64,000 nucleotides of DNA, from assembly GCF_018375725.1 (NCBI RefSeq), contig NZ_JAHACR010000003.1, positions 1 to 64,000 on the forward strand, in the 5' to 3' direction. Origin of the DNA: Burkholderia sp. GTDB lineage: Bacteria > Pseudomonadota > Gammaproteobacteria > Burkholderiales > Burkholderiaceae. A model generated the notes under the pieces. It was not told the origin of the DNA, ran no database searches, and was given only the letters and a program-made list of their open reading frames with translations. Shown one piece after another: positions 9,902-18,346 of the stretch (within the stretch, counting starts at the first letter, position 1; the number at the start of each line of letters is the position of its first letter). The translations under genes were made by a program, and so were the position numbers.

Positions 9902-12296
9902 AGTGCGCCGCGCGACCAGCGGGAAGAGCCTCCTCGTGCGCGTGATCGTGTTGACGGTCGCGCTGACCGCGCTGCTGCTGCTCGTGCTGCTGGCGGCCGC
10001 GAGCGCGAACACCGAGTTTTTCGATCGCTACTACTCGTGGCTGTACGCGATGAATATCGTCGTCGCCCTGGTGTTCCTGCTCGTCGTGCTCGGCCTGATC
10101 GGCATGATCCTGGTGCGCCTGCGCAAGGGCAAGTTCGGCACACGGCTGCTTGCCAAGCTGGCGATATTCTTCGCGCTCGTCGGCGTGGTGCCGGGCGGCA
10201 TCATCTACATCGTTTCGTACCAGTTCGTGTCGCGCAGTATCGAGTCGTGGTTCGACGTGAACGTGGAAACCGCGTTGACCGCGGGCCTCAACCTCGGCCG
10301 CGGGATGCTCGACGCGTCGCTGTCTGACTTGCAGACGAAGGCGCGCCTGATGGCCGACCAGCTCGCGAGCGCCGATACCAATACGAACGGCACGACGCTG
10401 ACGCTCCTGCGTCTGCGCGACCAGTTCGGCGTGCAGGATGCGACGATCGTGGAGCCGTCGCGCAGCACGTCGGGCGCCGCGCCCGATCTGCGCATCGTCG
10501 CGCAGGCGTCGGGCAATTTCGCCGGACTGATTCCCGACGATATGCCGAGTTCGCTGATGCTCAGCCAGGCGCGCGAACATGGCGCGTACGCGGCGATCGA
10601 AGGCGAGGTGGACGGCGATCCGCATGCGCACGGGGCGAAAGGCGCGCTGCGCCTGCGCGTCGTGCGGCGCATCCCCGACGCAAGCACCTCGCTGCTGCAG
10701 CCGGCCGAGCGCTACCTGCAGCTGACGCAACCAGTGTCGCCGACGCTTGCGCACAACGCGGACGCCGTGCAGCGCGCCTATCGCGAGTACCAGGAGAAAG
10801 CGCTCGGCCGCACGGGCCTGCGCAAGATGTATATCGGCACGCTGACGCTCGCGCTGTTCCTGGCGACCTTCATCGCGATGATGCTTGCGCTCGCGCTCGG
10901 CCAGCAGCTTGCGCGGCCGCTGTTCCTGCTCGCGCAGGGGACGAAGGAGGTCGCGGAGGGCGACTACACGCCGAAGCGCGAGATCAAGACGCGCGACGAG
11001 CTCGGCTTCCTCACGCAGTCGTTCAACGCGATGACGCGTCAGTTATCCGAAGCGCGTCTCGCCGTCGAGAAGAACCGCATCGCGCTCGAGCATTCGAAGG
11101 CGTATCTCGAGAGCATCCTCGCGAACCTGACGGCCGGCGTGTTCGTGCTCGACCGCCAGTTCCGGCTGACGACCGCCAACCGCGGCGCCGAGCGGATCTT
11201 CCGCCAGCCGTTCAATGCGCTGATCGGCACGGCGCTCGACCGGATCGGCGTCGTGGCGGAATTCGGCGCGATGGTGCGCAAGGCGTTCGCCGATAGCGAG
11301 GCGGCGTCCGACAGCGGGGATCATGGCCACTGGCAGCTGCAGTTCGCGGTCGACGTGCCCGGCGAGGCCGATCCGTTGACGCTGCTCGTGCGCGGTACGC
11401 GTCTCGTGTCGACAGTCGAAGGACAGGCCGCGGATATGCAGACGTCCGGCTATGTCGTCGTGTTCGACGACATTTCCGACGTGATTTCCGCCCAGCGTTC
11501 GGTGGCGTGGGGCGAAGTCGCGCGCCGGCTCGCGCACGAGATCAAGAATCCGCTCACGCCGATCCAGCTGTCGGCCGAGCGCCTGCAGATGAAGCTGTCG
11601 GACAAGCTCGCGCCGTCGGATGCGGATGTGCTCAAGCGCGGCGCGACCATGATCGTCAACCAGGTCGCGGCGATGAAGCGAATGGTCGACGATTTTCGCG
11701 AATACGCGCGCACGCCGCCTGCCGTGCTCGGCAATCTCCAGTTAAACGAACTGGTCAGCGAAGTGCTCGGGCTGTACGGCGTCGGCGAGGGCAAGAGTCC
11801 GATCGTCGCCGAGCTCGCGCCGCTGCCGGTCATCCGCGGCGATGCGACGCAACTGCGTCAGGTAATTCACAACCTGCTGCAGAATGCGCAGGATTCGGTC
11901 GCGGATGTCGAGCATCCGCGTGTGTTGATCGAAACCAAGACAGTAGAATATGGCGATCCCGACGCCGAGGGCAAAACGCGCGTCGCGGTGCGTCTTACTG
12001 TATCCGACAACGGTCCGGGCTTCCCGGCGCGGATCCTCACCCGTGCATTCGAGCCTTATGTCACGACGAAGGCGAAAGGCACCGGCCTCGGGCTGGCTAC
12101 GGTAAAGAAGATCGTCGACGAGCACGGCGCGCGGATCGATCTGCGCAATCGCATGCACGGCGAGGCCGTCGAGGGTGCGCAGGTGTCGATCGTGTTCCTG
12201 CAGATGGCGAGCGATGCGCCGGGCGATGAGAGCGGCGCGCAGGGCGCAACGGCACCCGCAAAGACAAAAGCAAGTGTGCAGACAAAGGCAGCGTAA
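9891..12296 (+). CDS. NtrY-like sensor histidine kinase
   Basis: 801-residue membrane sensor kinase of the NtrY type. Three N-terminal hydrophobic segments (about residues 14-38, 48-72 and 84-112) precede an extracytoplasmic region (about 115-310), a further membrane helix (about 315-340) and HAMP. A PAS-like domain near residues 400-510 follows. The kinase core has the H-box RRLAHEIKNPLTPIQLS with phospho-acceptor His549, an N-box region, DNGPGFP and GTGLGLATVKKI. The C-terminus is a short Ala/Lys/Thr-rich tail. Its stop codon directly abuts the ATG of the response regulator. The signal is unknown; NtrY homologues respond to nitrogen or redox state. Confidence 0.92.
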   Translation: MLNKVRRATSGKSLLVRVIVLTVALTALLLLVLLAAASANTEFFDRYYSWLYAMNIVVALVFLLVVLGLIGMILVRLRKGKFGTRLLAKLAIFFALVGVVPGGIIYIVSYQFVSRSIESWFDVNVETALTAGLNLGRGMLDASLSDLQTKARLMADQLASADTNTNGTTLTLLRLRDQFGVQDATIVEPSRSTSGAAPDLRIVAQASGNFAGLIPDDMPSSLMLSQAREHGAYAAIEGEVDGDPHAHGAKGALRLRVVRRIPDASTSLLQPAERYLQLTQPVSPTLAHNADAVQRAYREYQEKALGRTGLRKMYIGTLTLALFLATFIAMMLALALGQQLARPLFLLAQGTKEVAEGDYTPKREIKTRDELGFLTQSFNAMTRQLSEARLAVEKNRIALEHSKAYLESILANLTAGVFVLDRQFRLTTANRGAERIFRQPFNALIGTALDRIGVVAEFGAMVRKAFADSEAASDSGDHGHWQLQFAVDVPGEADPLTLLVRGTRLVSTVEGQAADMQTSGYVVVFDDISDVISAQRSVAWGEVARRLAHEIKNPLTPIQLSAERLQMKLSDKLAPSDADVLKRGATMIVNQVAAMKRMVDDFREYARTPPAVLGNLQLNELVSEVLGLYGVGEGKSPIVAELAPLPVIRGDATQLRQVIHNLLQNAQDSVADVEHPRVLIETKTVEYGDPDAEGKTRVAVRLTVSDNGPGFPARILTRAFEPYVTTKAKGTGLGLATVKKIVDEHGARIDLRNRMHGEAVEGAQVSIVFLQMASDAPGDESGAQGATAPAKTKASVQTKAA

Positions 12297-12989
12297 ATGG
12301 CAACCATCCTGGTGGTAGATGATGAAATGGGCATCCGGGAATTGCTCTCGGAGATCCTCAGTGACGAAGGTCATGTCGTCGAGGTGGCGGAGAATGCGCA
12401 GGCCGCGCGGGAGTACCGACTCAATCAGGCGCCCGATCTCGTGCTGCTCGATATCTGGATGCCCGATACCGACGGCGTGACGCTGCTCAAGGAGTGGGCG
12501 TCGCAGGGGCAACTCACGATGCCCGTGATCATGATGTCCGGGCACGCGACGATCGACACGGCGGTCGAGGCGACGAAGATCGGCGCGCTCGACTTCCTCG
12601 AGAAGCCGATCGCCCTGCAGAAACTGCTGAAGGCGGTCGAGCACGGACTCGCGCGCGGCGCGGCGCCGGTGCCGGTGAATGTGTCGGCGAAGCCGGCGGC
12701 GGGTGGTCCGATGACGGTCGCGTCCGCGGTGGCGCTGCCGGCGCTCGGTGACGAGATGGTCGCCGACCTCGGCTTCACGGGACAGGCCGCCGCCATTCCG
12801 TTCGACATCCCGTTGCGGGAGGCGCGCGACGCGTTCGAGCGCGCGTACTTCGAGTATCACCTCGCGCGGGAGAATGGCAGCATGACGCGCGTCGCGGAGA
12901 AGACGGGTCTCGAGCGCACGCATCTGTATCGCAAGCTCAAGCAGCTCGGTGTCGAACTGGGCAAGAAGCCGCCGGAAGGCGTTGCGTAA
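12297..12989 (+). CDS. NtrX-like response regulator without AAA+ domain
   Basis: 230-residue response regulator, the partner of the adjoining NtrY-like kinase. The receiver domain (1-120) has the acidic pocket VVDDE, phospho-acceptor Asp52 in LVLLDIWMPD, and the conserved Lys in FLEKPI. A low-complexity linker (about 125-165) leads to a Fis-type helix-turn-helix (about 185-225, with MTRVAEKTGLERTHLYRKLKQLG). The central sigma-54-interacting AAA+ ATPase domain of classical NtrX is absent, so it cannot activate sigma-54 promoters by the usual route. Its ATG follows the kinase TAA with no gap. Confidence 0.9.
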   Translation: MATILVVDDEMGIRELLSEILSDEGHVVEVAENAQAAREYRLNQAPDLVLLDIWMPDTDGVTLLKEWASQGQLTMPVIMMSGHATIDTAVEATKIGALDFLEKPIALQKLLKAVEHGLARGAAPVPVNVSAKPAAGGPMTVASAVALPALGDEMVADLGFTGQAAAIPFDIPLREARDAFERAYFEYHLARENGSMTRVAEKTGLERTHLYRKLKQLGVELGKKPPEGVA

Positions 12990-13007
12990 AAAATTTTACG
13001 AAAACGC

Positions 13008-13036
13008 TTGAGTGGTTCAGAAAACCTCGATATAAT
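13008..13036 (+). promoter_or_regulatory. sigma-70 promoter of tRNA-Phe
   Basis: TTGAGT at 13008-13013 and a perfect TATAAT at 13031-13036 are separated by 17 bp. Transcription would start a few bases before the tRNA 5' end at 13050. The promoter follows the preceding response-regulator gene by less than 20 bp. Confidence 0.85.
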
Positions 13037-13049
13037 TTGTTTCTTCGTT

Positions 13050-13125
13050 GGCCCGGTAGCTCAGTTGGTAGAGCAGCGGATTGAAAATCCGCGTGTCGAT
13101 GGTTCGATTCCGTCCCAGGCCACCA
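13050..13125 (+). tRNA. tRNA-Phe (GAA)
   Basis: 76-nt cloverleaf with encoded CCA. The anticodon stem GCGGA/TCCGC encloses TTGAAAA, giving anticodon GAA. The D arm has GCTC...GAGC. The T arm GATGG/CCGTC encloses TTCGATT. In the acceptor stem GGCCCGG pairs with CCAGGCC, leaving one C-A mismatch at the fifth pair (C13054 against A13117). The discriminator base is A. It has a dedicated promoter and an intrinsic terminator, so it is a single-gene unit. Confidence 0.97.
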
Positions 13126-13136
13126 GCCGTATCCAA

Positions 13137-13167
13137 CCCCAAGAATCGTCAGGTTCTTGGGGTTTTT
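13137..13167 (+). terminator. intrinsic terminator of tRNA-Phe
   Basis: Perfect 9-bp stem CCCCAAGAA/TTCTTGGGG with an 8-base loop, followed directly by TTTTT (13163-13167). Confidence 0.92.
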
Positions 13168-13468
13168 CGTTTGTGGCGGACATGGCCGTGCCGCGGTGGC
13201 AGTCGCAGCGGCATGATAAAATCCGAGCCCGCTCAATGACTTAGCCGTTGGATGGCTGGCGCGGCGAATGCATCCGTTGCGCAAGCGGTGCTGGCGCCGC
13301 GCCGATGTCGCGCGACGGATGGGATGACCGTCCCGCTGTCTTCGCGGCGAGCATCGCTGCCGGCGCGGCCCATCCATACGACGCATGCCGGCACGTGTCG
13401 GGCCGCCGGGCCGAATCGGCCGCCCCGGTCGCAGCGCGACGCGAGCCTACTATTCACGGAGTATCACG
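13168..13468 (+). other. 301-bp intergenic leader of queC
   Basis: No credible gene here. A TAAAAT at 13217-13222 preceded by TG could be an extended -10 for the que operon, but no good -35 matches it. I looked for a preQ1-type riboswitch, expected for queuosine genes in some phyla, and saw no convincing pseudoknot. The segment is otherwise ordinary high-GC sequence. Confidence 0.5.
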
Positions 13469-14203
13469 GTGATTCGGACAGACGCTAAAGATGGCGCGCT
13501 CGTGTTGTTTTCCGGCGGGCAGGACTCGGCCACGTGCGTGGCGTGGGCGCTCGAACGCTACAGGACAGTCGAGACCCTCGGCTTCGACTACGGCCAGCGC
13601 CACCGTGTCGAACTGGAGTGCCGCGACAGTGTGCGCGATGCGCTGAAGCACCAGTTTCCCGCCTGGGCCGACCGGCTCGGCGACGATCACATGATCGACC
13701 TGTCGGTGCTCGGCGCGATCAGCGACACGGCGATGACGCGCGCGATCGAGATCGAGACATCGGCGAACGGCTTGCCGAACACGTTTGTGCCGGGCCGCAA
13801 CCTGCTGTTCATGACGATCGCCGCGGCGATCGCCTACCGCCGCGGGTTGCGCGTGCTGGTCGGCGGGATGTGCGAGACCGATTTCTCGGGTTATCCGGAT
13901 TGCCGCGACGATACGATGAAGGCGTTGCAGGTTGCGCTGAACCTCGGCATGGATACGCGCATCGTGCTCGAGACGCCGCTGATGTGGCTCGACAAGGCCG
14001 ACACCTGGCGTCTCGCGGAGCAACTGGGCGGCACGAAGCTCGTCGAGCTGATCCGCGTCGAGACGCACACGTGCTATGTCGGCGAGCGTGCCGAATTGCA
14101 CGACTGGGGTTTCGGCTGCGGCGAATGCCCGGCCTGCAAGCTGCGCAAGCGCGGCTACGAGGCGTACCGGAAGGGCGAGCAGGTGACCGAAGCGCCGCTG
14201 TGA
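13469..14203 (+). CDS. queC: 7-cyano-7-deazaguanine (preQ0) synthase
   Basis: ATP-dependent conversion of 7-carboxy-7-deazaguanine to preQ0 in queuosine biosynthesis. 244 residues from the GTG at 13469, which has CACGGAG about 7 bases upstream; the frame is open to 13385 but that extension is implausible. The PP-loop nucleotide motif [11 protein letters not shown] is at residues 13-23. The C-terminal zinc site is [16 protein letters not shown], supplying the Cys ligands. It is first in the cluster queC-queE-queD, so three of the four steps from GTP to preQ0 are encoded here. Confidence 0.95.
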   Translation: MIRTDAKDGALVLFSGGQDSATCVAWALERYRTVETLGFDYGQRHRVELECRDSVRDALKHQFPAWADRLGDDHMIDLSVLGAISDTAMTRAIEIETSANGLPNTFVPGRNLLFMTIAAAIAYRRGLRVLVGGMCETDFSGYPDCRDDTMKALQVALNLGMDTRIVLETPLMWLDKADTWRLAEQLGGTKLVELIRVETHTCYVGERAELHDWGFGCGECPACKLRKRGYEAYRKGEQVTEAPL

Positions 14204-14226
14204 CGCATTTGCGCCAGCGGCGCACA

Positions 14227-14277
14227 ATGGATGAATTGATCGACAACGAGCGGCAACTGCCGGACGAAGGACGATGA
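14227..14277 (+). CDS. possible 16-codon coupling ORF before queE
   Basis: A 16-residue open frame (MDELIDNERQLPDEGR) starts at ATG 14227 and ends with a TGA that overlaps the queE ATG as ATGA. It could couple queE translation to the upstream reading, but no clear ribosome binding site precedes it, and it may be chance. Nothing else supports expression. Confidence 0.2.
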   Translation: MDELIDNERQLPDEGR

Positions 14278-14906
14278 CTTACGCGGTCAAGGAAATTTTC
14301 TACACGTTGCAGGGCGAGGGCGCGAACGCCGGTCGTCCGGCCGTGTTCTGCCGGTTCGCCGGCTGCAATCTGTGGTCGGGCCGCGAAGAAGACCGCGCCG
14401 AAGCGGTGTGCCGCTTCTGCGATACCGATTTCGTCGGCACCGACGGCGAGAACGGCGGCAAATACAAGGACGCCGATGCGCTCGTCGCGAAGATCGCCAG
14501 CCTGTGGCCGGACGGCGAGGCGCATCGCTTCGTCGTCTGCACGGGCGGCGAGCCGATGCTGCAGATCGACGAGCCGCTCGTCGATGCGCTGCACGCGGCC
14601 GGCTTCGAGATCGCGATCGAGACCAACGGCTCGCTGCCGGTGCTCGAGTCGATCGACTGGGTCTGCGTGAGTCCGAAGGCCGACGCGCCGCTCGTCGTCA
14701 CGAAAGGCAACGAACTGAAGGTCGTGGTTCCGCAGGACAACCAGCGCCTCGCCGACTATGCGCAGCTCGACTTCGAGTATTTCCTCGTCCAGCCGATGGA
14801 CGGCCCGTCGCGCGATTTCAACACGAAGCTCGCGATCGACTGGTGCAAGCGTCATCCGCAGTGGCGCCTGTCGATGCAAACCCACAAATATCTGAACATT
14901 CCCTGA
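14274..14906 (+). CDS. queE: 7-carboxy-7-deazaguanine synthase (radical SAM)
   Basis: Radical SAM ring contraction of 6-carboxytetrahydropterin to 7-carboxy-7-deazaguanine. 210 residues. The cluster-binding cysteines are Cys31, Cys46 and Cys49, giving C-x14-C-x2-C rather than the canonical CxxxCxxC. This variant spacing is known for the Burkholderia multivorans enzyme. The glycine-rich SAM segment VCTGGEPMLQ is near residue 88. The ATG at 14274 follows GAAGGA. It lies 70 bp after queC and 18 bp before queD. Confidence 0.95.
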   Translation: MTYAVKEIFYTLQGEGANAGRPAVFCRFAGCNLWSGREEDRAEAVCRFCDTDFVGTDGENGGKYKDADALVAKIASLWPDGEAHRFVVCTGGEPMLQIDEPLVDALHAAGFEIAIETNGSLPVLESIDWVCVSPKADAPLVVTKGNELKVVVPQDNQRLADYAQLDFEYFLVQPMDGPSRDFNTKLAIDWCKRHPQWRLSMQTHKYLNIP

Positions 14907-14924
14907 GCTCCGGCTCCTGACATC

Positions 14925-15365
14925 GTGCTGATTACCCGAAAACTCGAATTCGACGCGGGCCACCGCATCCCCGATCACCGCAGCCAGTGCCGGAACCTGC
15001 ACGGGCACCGCTACGTGCTCGAGATCACGTTGCGGGGCGATCTCGTCGATACCGAGGGCGCGCCCGATCGCGGCATGGTCATGGATTTCGCCGACGTGAA
15101 GGCGCTGGCGGTCGAGCATCTGGTCAGCAAGTGGGATCACGCGTTTCTCGTCTATGCGCGCGACGAGGTCGTGCGCGGGTTCCTCGAGAAGATGGCCGAT
15201 CACAAGACCGTCGTGCTCGACCGGATTCCGACCGTCGAAAATCTCGCGGCGATCGCGTTCGATATCCTCGCGAACGTCTACGATGCGCATTACGGCGTCA
15301 ATCTGCGCCTCGAGCGCGTGCGGCTGTACGAGACCCCGAACTGCTGGGCCGACGTCGAACGCTGA
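14925..15365 (+). CDS. queD: 6-carboxy-5,6,7,8-tetrahydropterin synthase
   Basis: Converts dihydroneopterin triphosphate to 6-carboxytetrahydropterin, the step before QueE. 146 residues from a GTG start. The zinc ligands are visible as His13 (DAGHRIPDH) and the HGH pair near residues 27-29 (NLHGHRYVLE). The catalytic Cys lies in SQCRNLHGH and the C-terminal catalytic Glu region is LYETPNCWADVE. It closes the queCED cluster. Confidence 0.94.
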   Translation: MLITRKLEFDAGHRIPDHRSQCRNLHGHRYVLEITLRGDLVDTEGAPDRGMVMDFADVKALAVEHLVSKWDHAFLVYARDEVVRGFLEKMADHKTVVLDRIPTVENLAAIAFDILANVYDAHYGVNLRLERVRLYETPNCWADVER

Positions 15366-15571
15366 GTCTTTCCGTGGCGGCTGCCGGCTCGCCGCCACGT
15401 TCTGCTGTTTCCCGCCGCTTTCCGTCGCCGCATTCGCGCCACGCCATGCGCAACGTCGCGCTATGATCGTTTCATCGCGACGCGAAACGCCTGCCCGCCG
15501 GACATCCGCCGCGCGCTGTCCTGTCTGTTGCTTGTCCTTTTCGTCTGCCTATCCGCCAGGAGGCCGTTTCG

Positions 15572-16357
15572 ATGAGCACGCTCACCAATTCCCTCAAACA
15601 ACGTCTGCACGACGGTAGCGAGCCGCTGTATGGCCTGTGGCTGACGCTCGCGAGCGACGCCGCCGCGGAAGCGCTCGCGCACGCCGGCTACGACTGGCTC
15701 TGCATCGACATGGAGCATGCGCCGAACGACAGCCACGACGTCGCGTCGCAATTGCGGGCGATCGCTGCCGCGCATCTGCCGAGCGAGCCGGTCGTGCGCG
15801 TGCCGGCGCGCGAGCCGTGGCTGGTGAAGCGGGCGCTCGATGCGGGCGCGCGCACGCTGATGTTTCCGGGCATCGAATCGGCCGACGAAGCGGCGCATGC
15901 GGTCCGGCTCACGCGCTACCCGTCGCCGGAATCGCCGGACGGACAGCGCGGCGTCGCGGGCATGGTGCGTGCGGCGGCGTTCGGAATGCGGCGCGACTAC
16001 GTGCTGAGCGCGAACGCGCAGATCGCGGTCGTCGTGCAGATCGAGTCGGCGCGCGGAGTCGATCAGGTCGAACGGATCGCCGCGACGCCGGGCATCGACT
16101 GCCTGTTCGTCGGTCCGGCCGATCTCGCGGCGAGTCTCGGCCATCTGGGCGACGCACGGCATCCGGATGTCGAGGCTGCCATGGCGCGCGTGCTGGCGGC
16201 GGGCCTGCAGGCGGGCGTCGCGGTCGGTATCTTCGCGGGCGATACGGCGCTCGCACGGCAGTATCGCGACGCCGGCTATCGGATGATCGCGCTGTCCGCC
16301 GACGTCAGCTGGCTGCTGCGCGCAACGCGGCAGGCATTGCAGGAGATCCGGTCATGA
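15572..16357 (+). CDS. HpcH/HpaI-family aldolase
   Basis: 261-residue class II pyruvate-type aldolase related to HpcH/HpaI (4-hydroxy-2-oxoheptanedioate aldolase), cleaving or forming 2-keto acids with a divalent metal. Family landmarks are DWLCIDMEHAPND (about residues 41-53), ALDAGARTLMFPGIESADEA, VVQIESARGVDQVERIA with a metal-binding Glu, and GPADLAASLG. An AGGAGG sequence lies upstream of the ATG at proper spacing. The stop overlaps the start of the Sel1-repeat gene (ATGA), so the two are coupled. The substrate cannot be assigned. Confidence 0.88.
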   Translation: MSTLTNSLKQRLHDGSEPLYGLWLTLASDAAAEALAHAGYDWLCIDMEHAPNDSHDVASQLRAIAAAHLPSEPVVRVPAREPWLVKRALDAGARTLMFPGIESADEAAHAVRLTRYPSPESPDGQRGVAGMVRAAAFGMRRDYVLSANAQIAVVVQIESARGVDQVERIAATPGIDCLFVGPADLAASLGHLGDARHPDVEAAMARVLAAGLQAGVAVGIFAGDTALARQYRDAGYRMIALSADVSWLLRATRQALQEIRS

Positions 16358-17106
16358 ACGGCACCGACGATGCGTGTTGCGGTGCGATCGCGCGCGCGGT
16401 GCGCAGGAGCGGCGCGGCGCTCGGCCTGATGGCGGCATGCGGCGCGGCCTGCGCGCAGGCGGCTCCGCGGGTGCAGCCGGATGTGGCGCGCGAGACGGCA
16501 GCGGCGGTTGCGGACTACAACGCCGGCAACTATCGCGCGGCGCTCGTGCAGTTTCACGACGCGGCGGAGCGGGGTCATCGTCTCGCGCAGTTCAATTACG
16601 CGATGATGCTGATCACGGGCGAGGGCGTGACGGCGAATGTGGACGAAGGGCTGCGCTGGCTGAAGCGCGCGGCGGACGCGAACATGTCACACGCGCAGTA
16701 TGTGTATGGCCGGATGCTCGACGATGGCGAGTTCGTCGCGCGGAATCCGGCCGAAGCGCATCGCTGGTTCCTGAAAGCGGCGCGGCAAGGGCACGTACAG
16801 GCGGAACTCTCGCTCGCGAACCAGTTCCTCGACGGGCGCGGCACGCCGCGCGACAACCGCCAGGCCTTCGTCTGGTACAAGCAGGCCGCTGACGCGGGCG
16901 AGCCGACCGCGCAATATGTGACCGCGTCGTTCTACGAGCGCGGCGGCGACGGTGTCGCGCAGAACCTGAACATCGCGCGCGCTTATTACGCAGCCGCGGC
17001 GGCCCAGGGCGACGAGACCGCCGGCCTGAAGTTCAGGGAATTGAGCGAGCGAGTGAAGGCCCAGGGCGGCGCGGCCGGTAGCAGTCCAGGCGCAGCATCG
17101 CAATGA
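16354..17106 (+). CDS. Sel1-like repeat protein, probably exported
   Basis: 250-residue protein built of Sel1-like (TPR-related) repeats, about five units between residues 55 and 230, for example HRLAQFNYAMMLITGEGV, SHAQYVYGRMLDDGEFV, VQAELSLANQFLDGRG and PTAQYVTASFYERGG. The N-terminus is a plausible signal region ending ACGAACAQA before APRV. Such proteins are usually protein-interaction scaffolds at the envelope. It overlaps the aldolase stop by 4 bases. The N-terminal part is odd, with two Cys near the start, so the exact cleavage site is uncertain. Confidence 0.82.
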   Translation: MNGTDDACCGAIARAVRRSGAALGLMAACGAACAQAAPRVQPDVARETAAAVADYNAGNYRAALVQFHDAAERGHRLAQFNYAMMLITGEGVTANVDEGLRWLKRAADANMSHAQYVYGRMLDDGEFVARNPAEAHRWFLKAARQGHVQAELSLANQFLDGRGTPRDNRQAFVWYKQAADAGEPTAQYVTASFYERGGDGVAQNLNIARAYYAAAAAQGDETAGLKFRELSERVKAQGGAAGSSPGAASQ

Positions 17107-17131
17107 AAAAGCGGCGCACAAGGCGCCGCTT
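17105..17131. terminator. terminator between convergent sel1 gene and rodA
   Basis: 9-bp stem AAGCGGCGC/GCGCCGCTT (17109-17117 and 17123-17131) with a 5-base loop. The A-run at 17106-17110 gives a T-run on the minus strand, so it best terminates the mre-rod operon. It overlaps the end of the plus-strand gene. Confidence 0.7.
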
Positions 17132-17186
17132 CGATTGACTGCCGGATGCGGATATCCGCGTGCCGCTGCGGGCCGCCCCGCCGACG

Positions 17187-18335
17187 TCAGCTCTTCATCA
17201 GCCGCTTCTGCCGGCCGACGCTCATGATCATCCCGATTGCGATACCGAGCGTCGCGAGTGCGGTGCCCCCATAGCTCATGAACGGCAGCGGCACGCCGAC
17301 GACAGGCAGCACGCCGCTCACCATGCCGATGTTGACGAACGCATAGACAAAGAATCCGAGCGTGAGCGACCCGGCGAGCAGCCGCCCGAACAGCGTCGCG
17401 CCCTGCGCGGCGATGATGAGGCCGCGCGCGATCAGCGCCATGTACAGCGTCAGCAGCACGAGGCCGCCGGCGAGGCCGAACTCCTCGGAGAACACCGCGA
17501 AGATGAAGTCGGTGTGTTTTTCCGGAATGAACTCGAGGTGCGCCTGCGTGCCTTTCAGGTAGCCCTTGCCGAGTGCGCCGCCGGAGCCGATCGCGATCAC
17601 CGCCTGAATGGTGTGGAAACCCTTGCCGAGCGGATCGGAGGTCGGGTCGAGCAGGGTGCAGACGCGGTGCTTCTGGTAGTCGTGCATCAACGGCCATTGC
17701 ACTTCCGGCTGGCAGATCCGCTCTTCGAATACCGCGATCGAGCCGATCGCGATCACGCCCGCGACAAGCACCGGCACGATCAGCTTGAACGACAAGCCCG
17801 CGAGGTAGATCACGAAGATGCCCGCGGCGAACACGAGCACGCCGGTGCCGAGGTCGGGCTGCTTCGCGATCAGGCCGACCGGAACCATCAGGATGGCGAA
17901 CGCGGCGACGAAGTCGTACCAGCGCACGCTGCCTTCGCGGCGCTGGTAGTACCAGGCGAGCATCAGCGGCGTCGCGATCTTGAGAATCTCCGACGGCTGG
18001 ATCACGACGCCGACGTTCAGCCAGCGTTTCGCACCCTTCTTCGTCATCCCGAACAGCGCGACGGCGATCAGCAAGGCGACGCCGAACGTATAGAGCGGCA
18101 CGGCGAAACGCATCAGCGTCTGCGGCGGGATGTTCGCAATCCCCCACATCAGCACGAATGTCAGCAGGATGTTGCGCAGCTGGTCCTCGACCCGGCCCGG
18201 CATGTCGCTGCTCGCGCTGTACAGCGTGACGATGCCCACGCACAGCAGCAGGAACACGATCAGGGCGAGCGGGCGGTCGAAGCCCGCGAACATCTGCCTG
18301 ACCTTGTCGAGCCAGGCGCGCTTGTCGAATTGCAT
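17187..18335 (-). CDS. rodA: peptidoglycan glycosyltransferase RodA (SEDS)
   Basis: SEDS-family inner-membrane glycosyltransferase of the elongation machinery, polymerising lipid II with PBP2. 382 residues with about ten hydrophobic helices. The family signature region includes GAKRWLNVGVVIQPSEI, KQPDLGTGVLV, a long periplasmic loop with YLKGTQAHLEFIPEKHTDFIFAV, and the C-terminal PLPFMSYGGTALAT. It starts 11 bp after the mrdA stop, with GGAGAAGGG before the ATG. It is last in the mreB-mreC-mreD-mrdA-rodA operon. Confidence 0.96.
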   Translation of the reverse strand: MQFDKRAWLDKVRQMFAGFDRPLALIVFLLLCVGIVTLYSASSDMPGRVEDQLRNILLTFVLMWGIANIPPQTLMRFAVPLYTFGVALLIAVALFGMTKKGAKRWLNVGVVIQPSEILKIATPLMLAWYYQRREGSVRWYDFVAAFAILMVPVGLIAKQPDLGTGVLVFAAGIFVIYLAGLSFKLIVPVLVAGVIAIGSIAVFEERICQPEVQWPLMHDYQKHRVCTLLDPTSDPLGKGFHTIQAVIAIGSGGALGKGYLKGTQAHLEFIPEKHTDFIFAVFSEEFGLAGGLVLLTLYMALIARGLIIAAQGATLFGRLLAGSLTLGFFVYAFVNIGMVSGVLPVVGVPLPFMSYGGTALATLGIAIGMIMSVGRQKRLMKS

Positions 18336-18346
18336 GCCCTTCTCCG

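Noticed and set aside
13168..13468. preQ1 riboswitch before queC
   Set aside because: No conserved preQ1-I or preQ1-II core or pseudoknot could be drawn.
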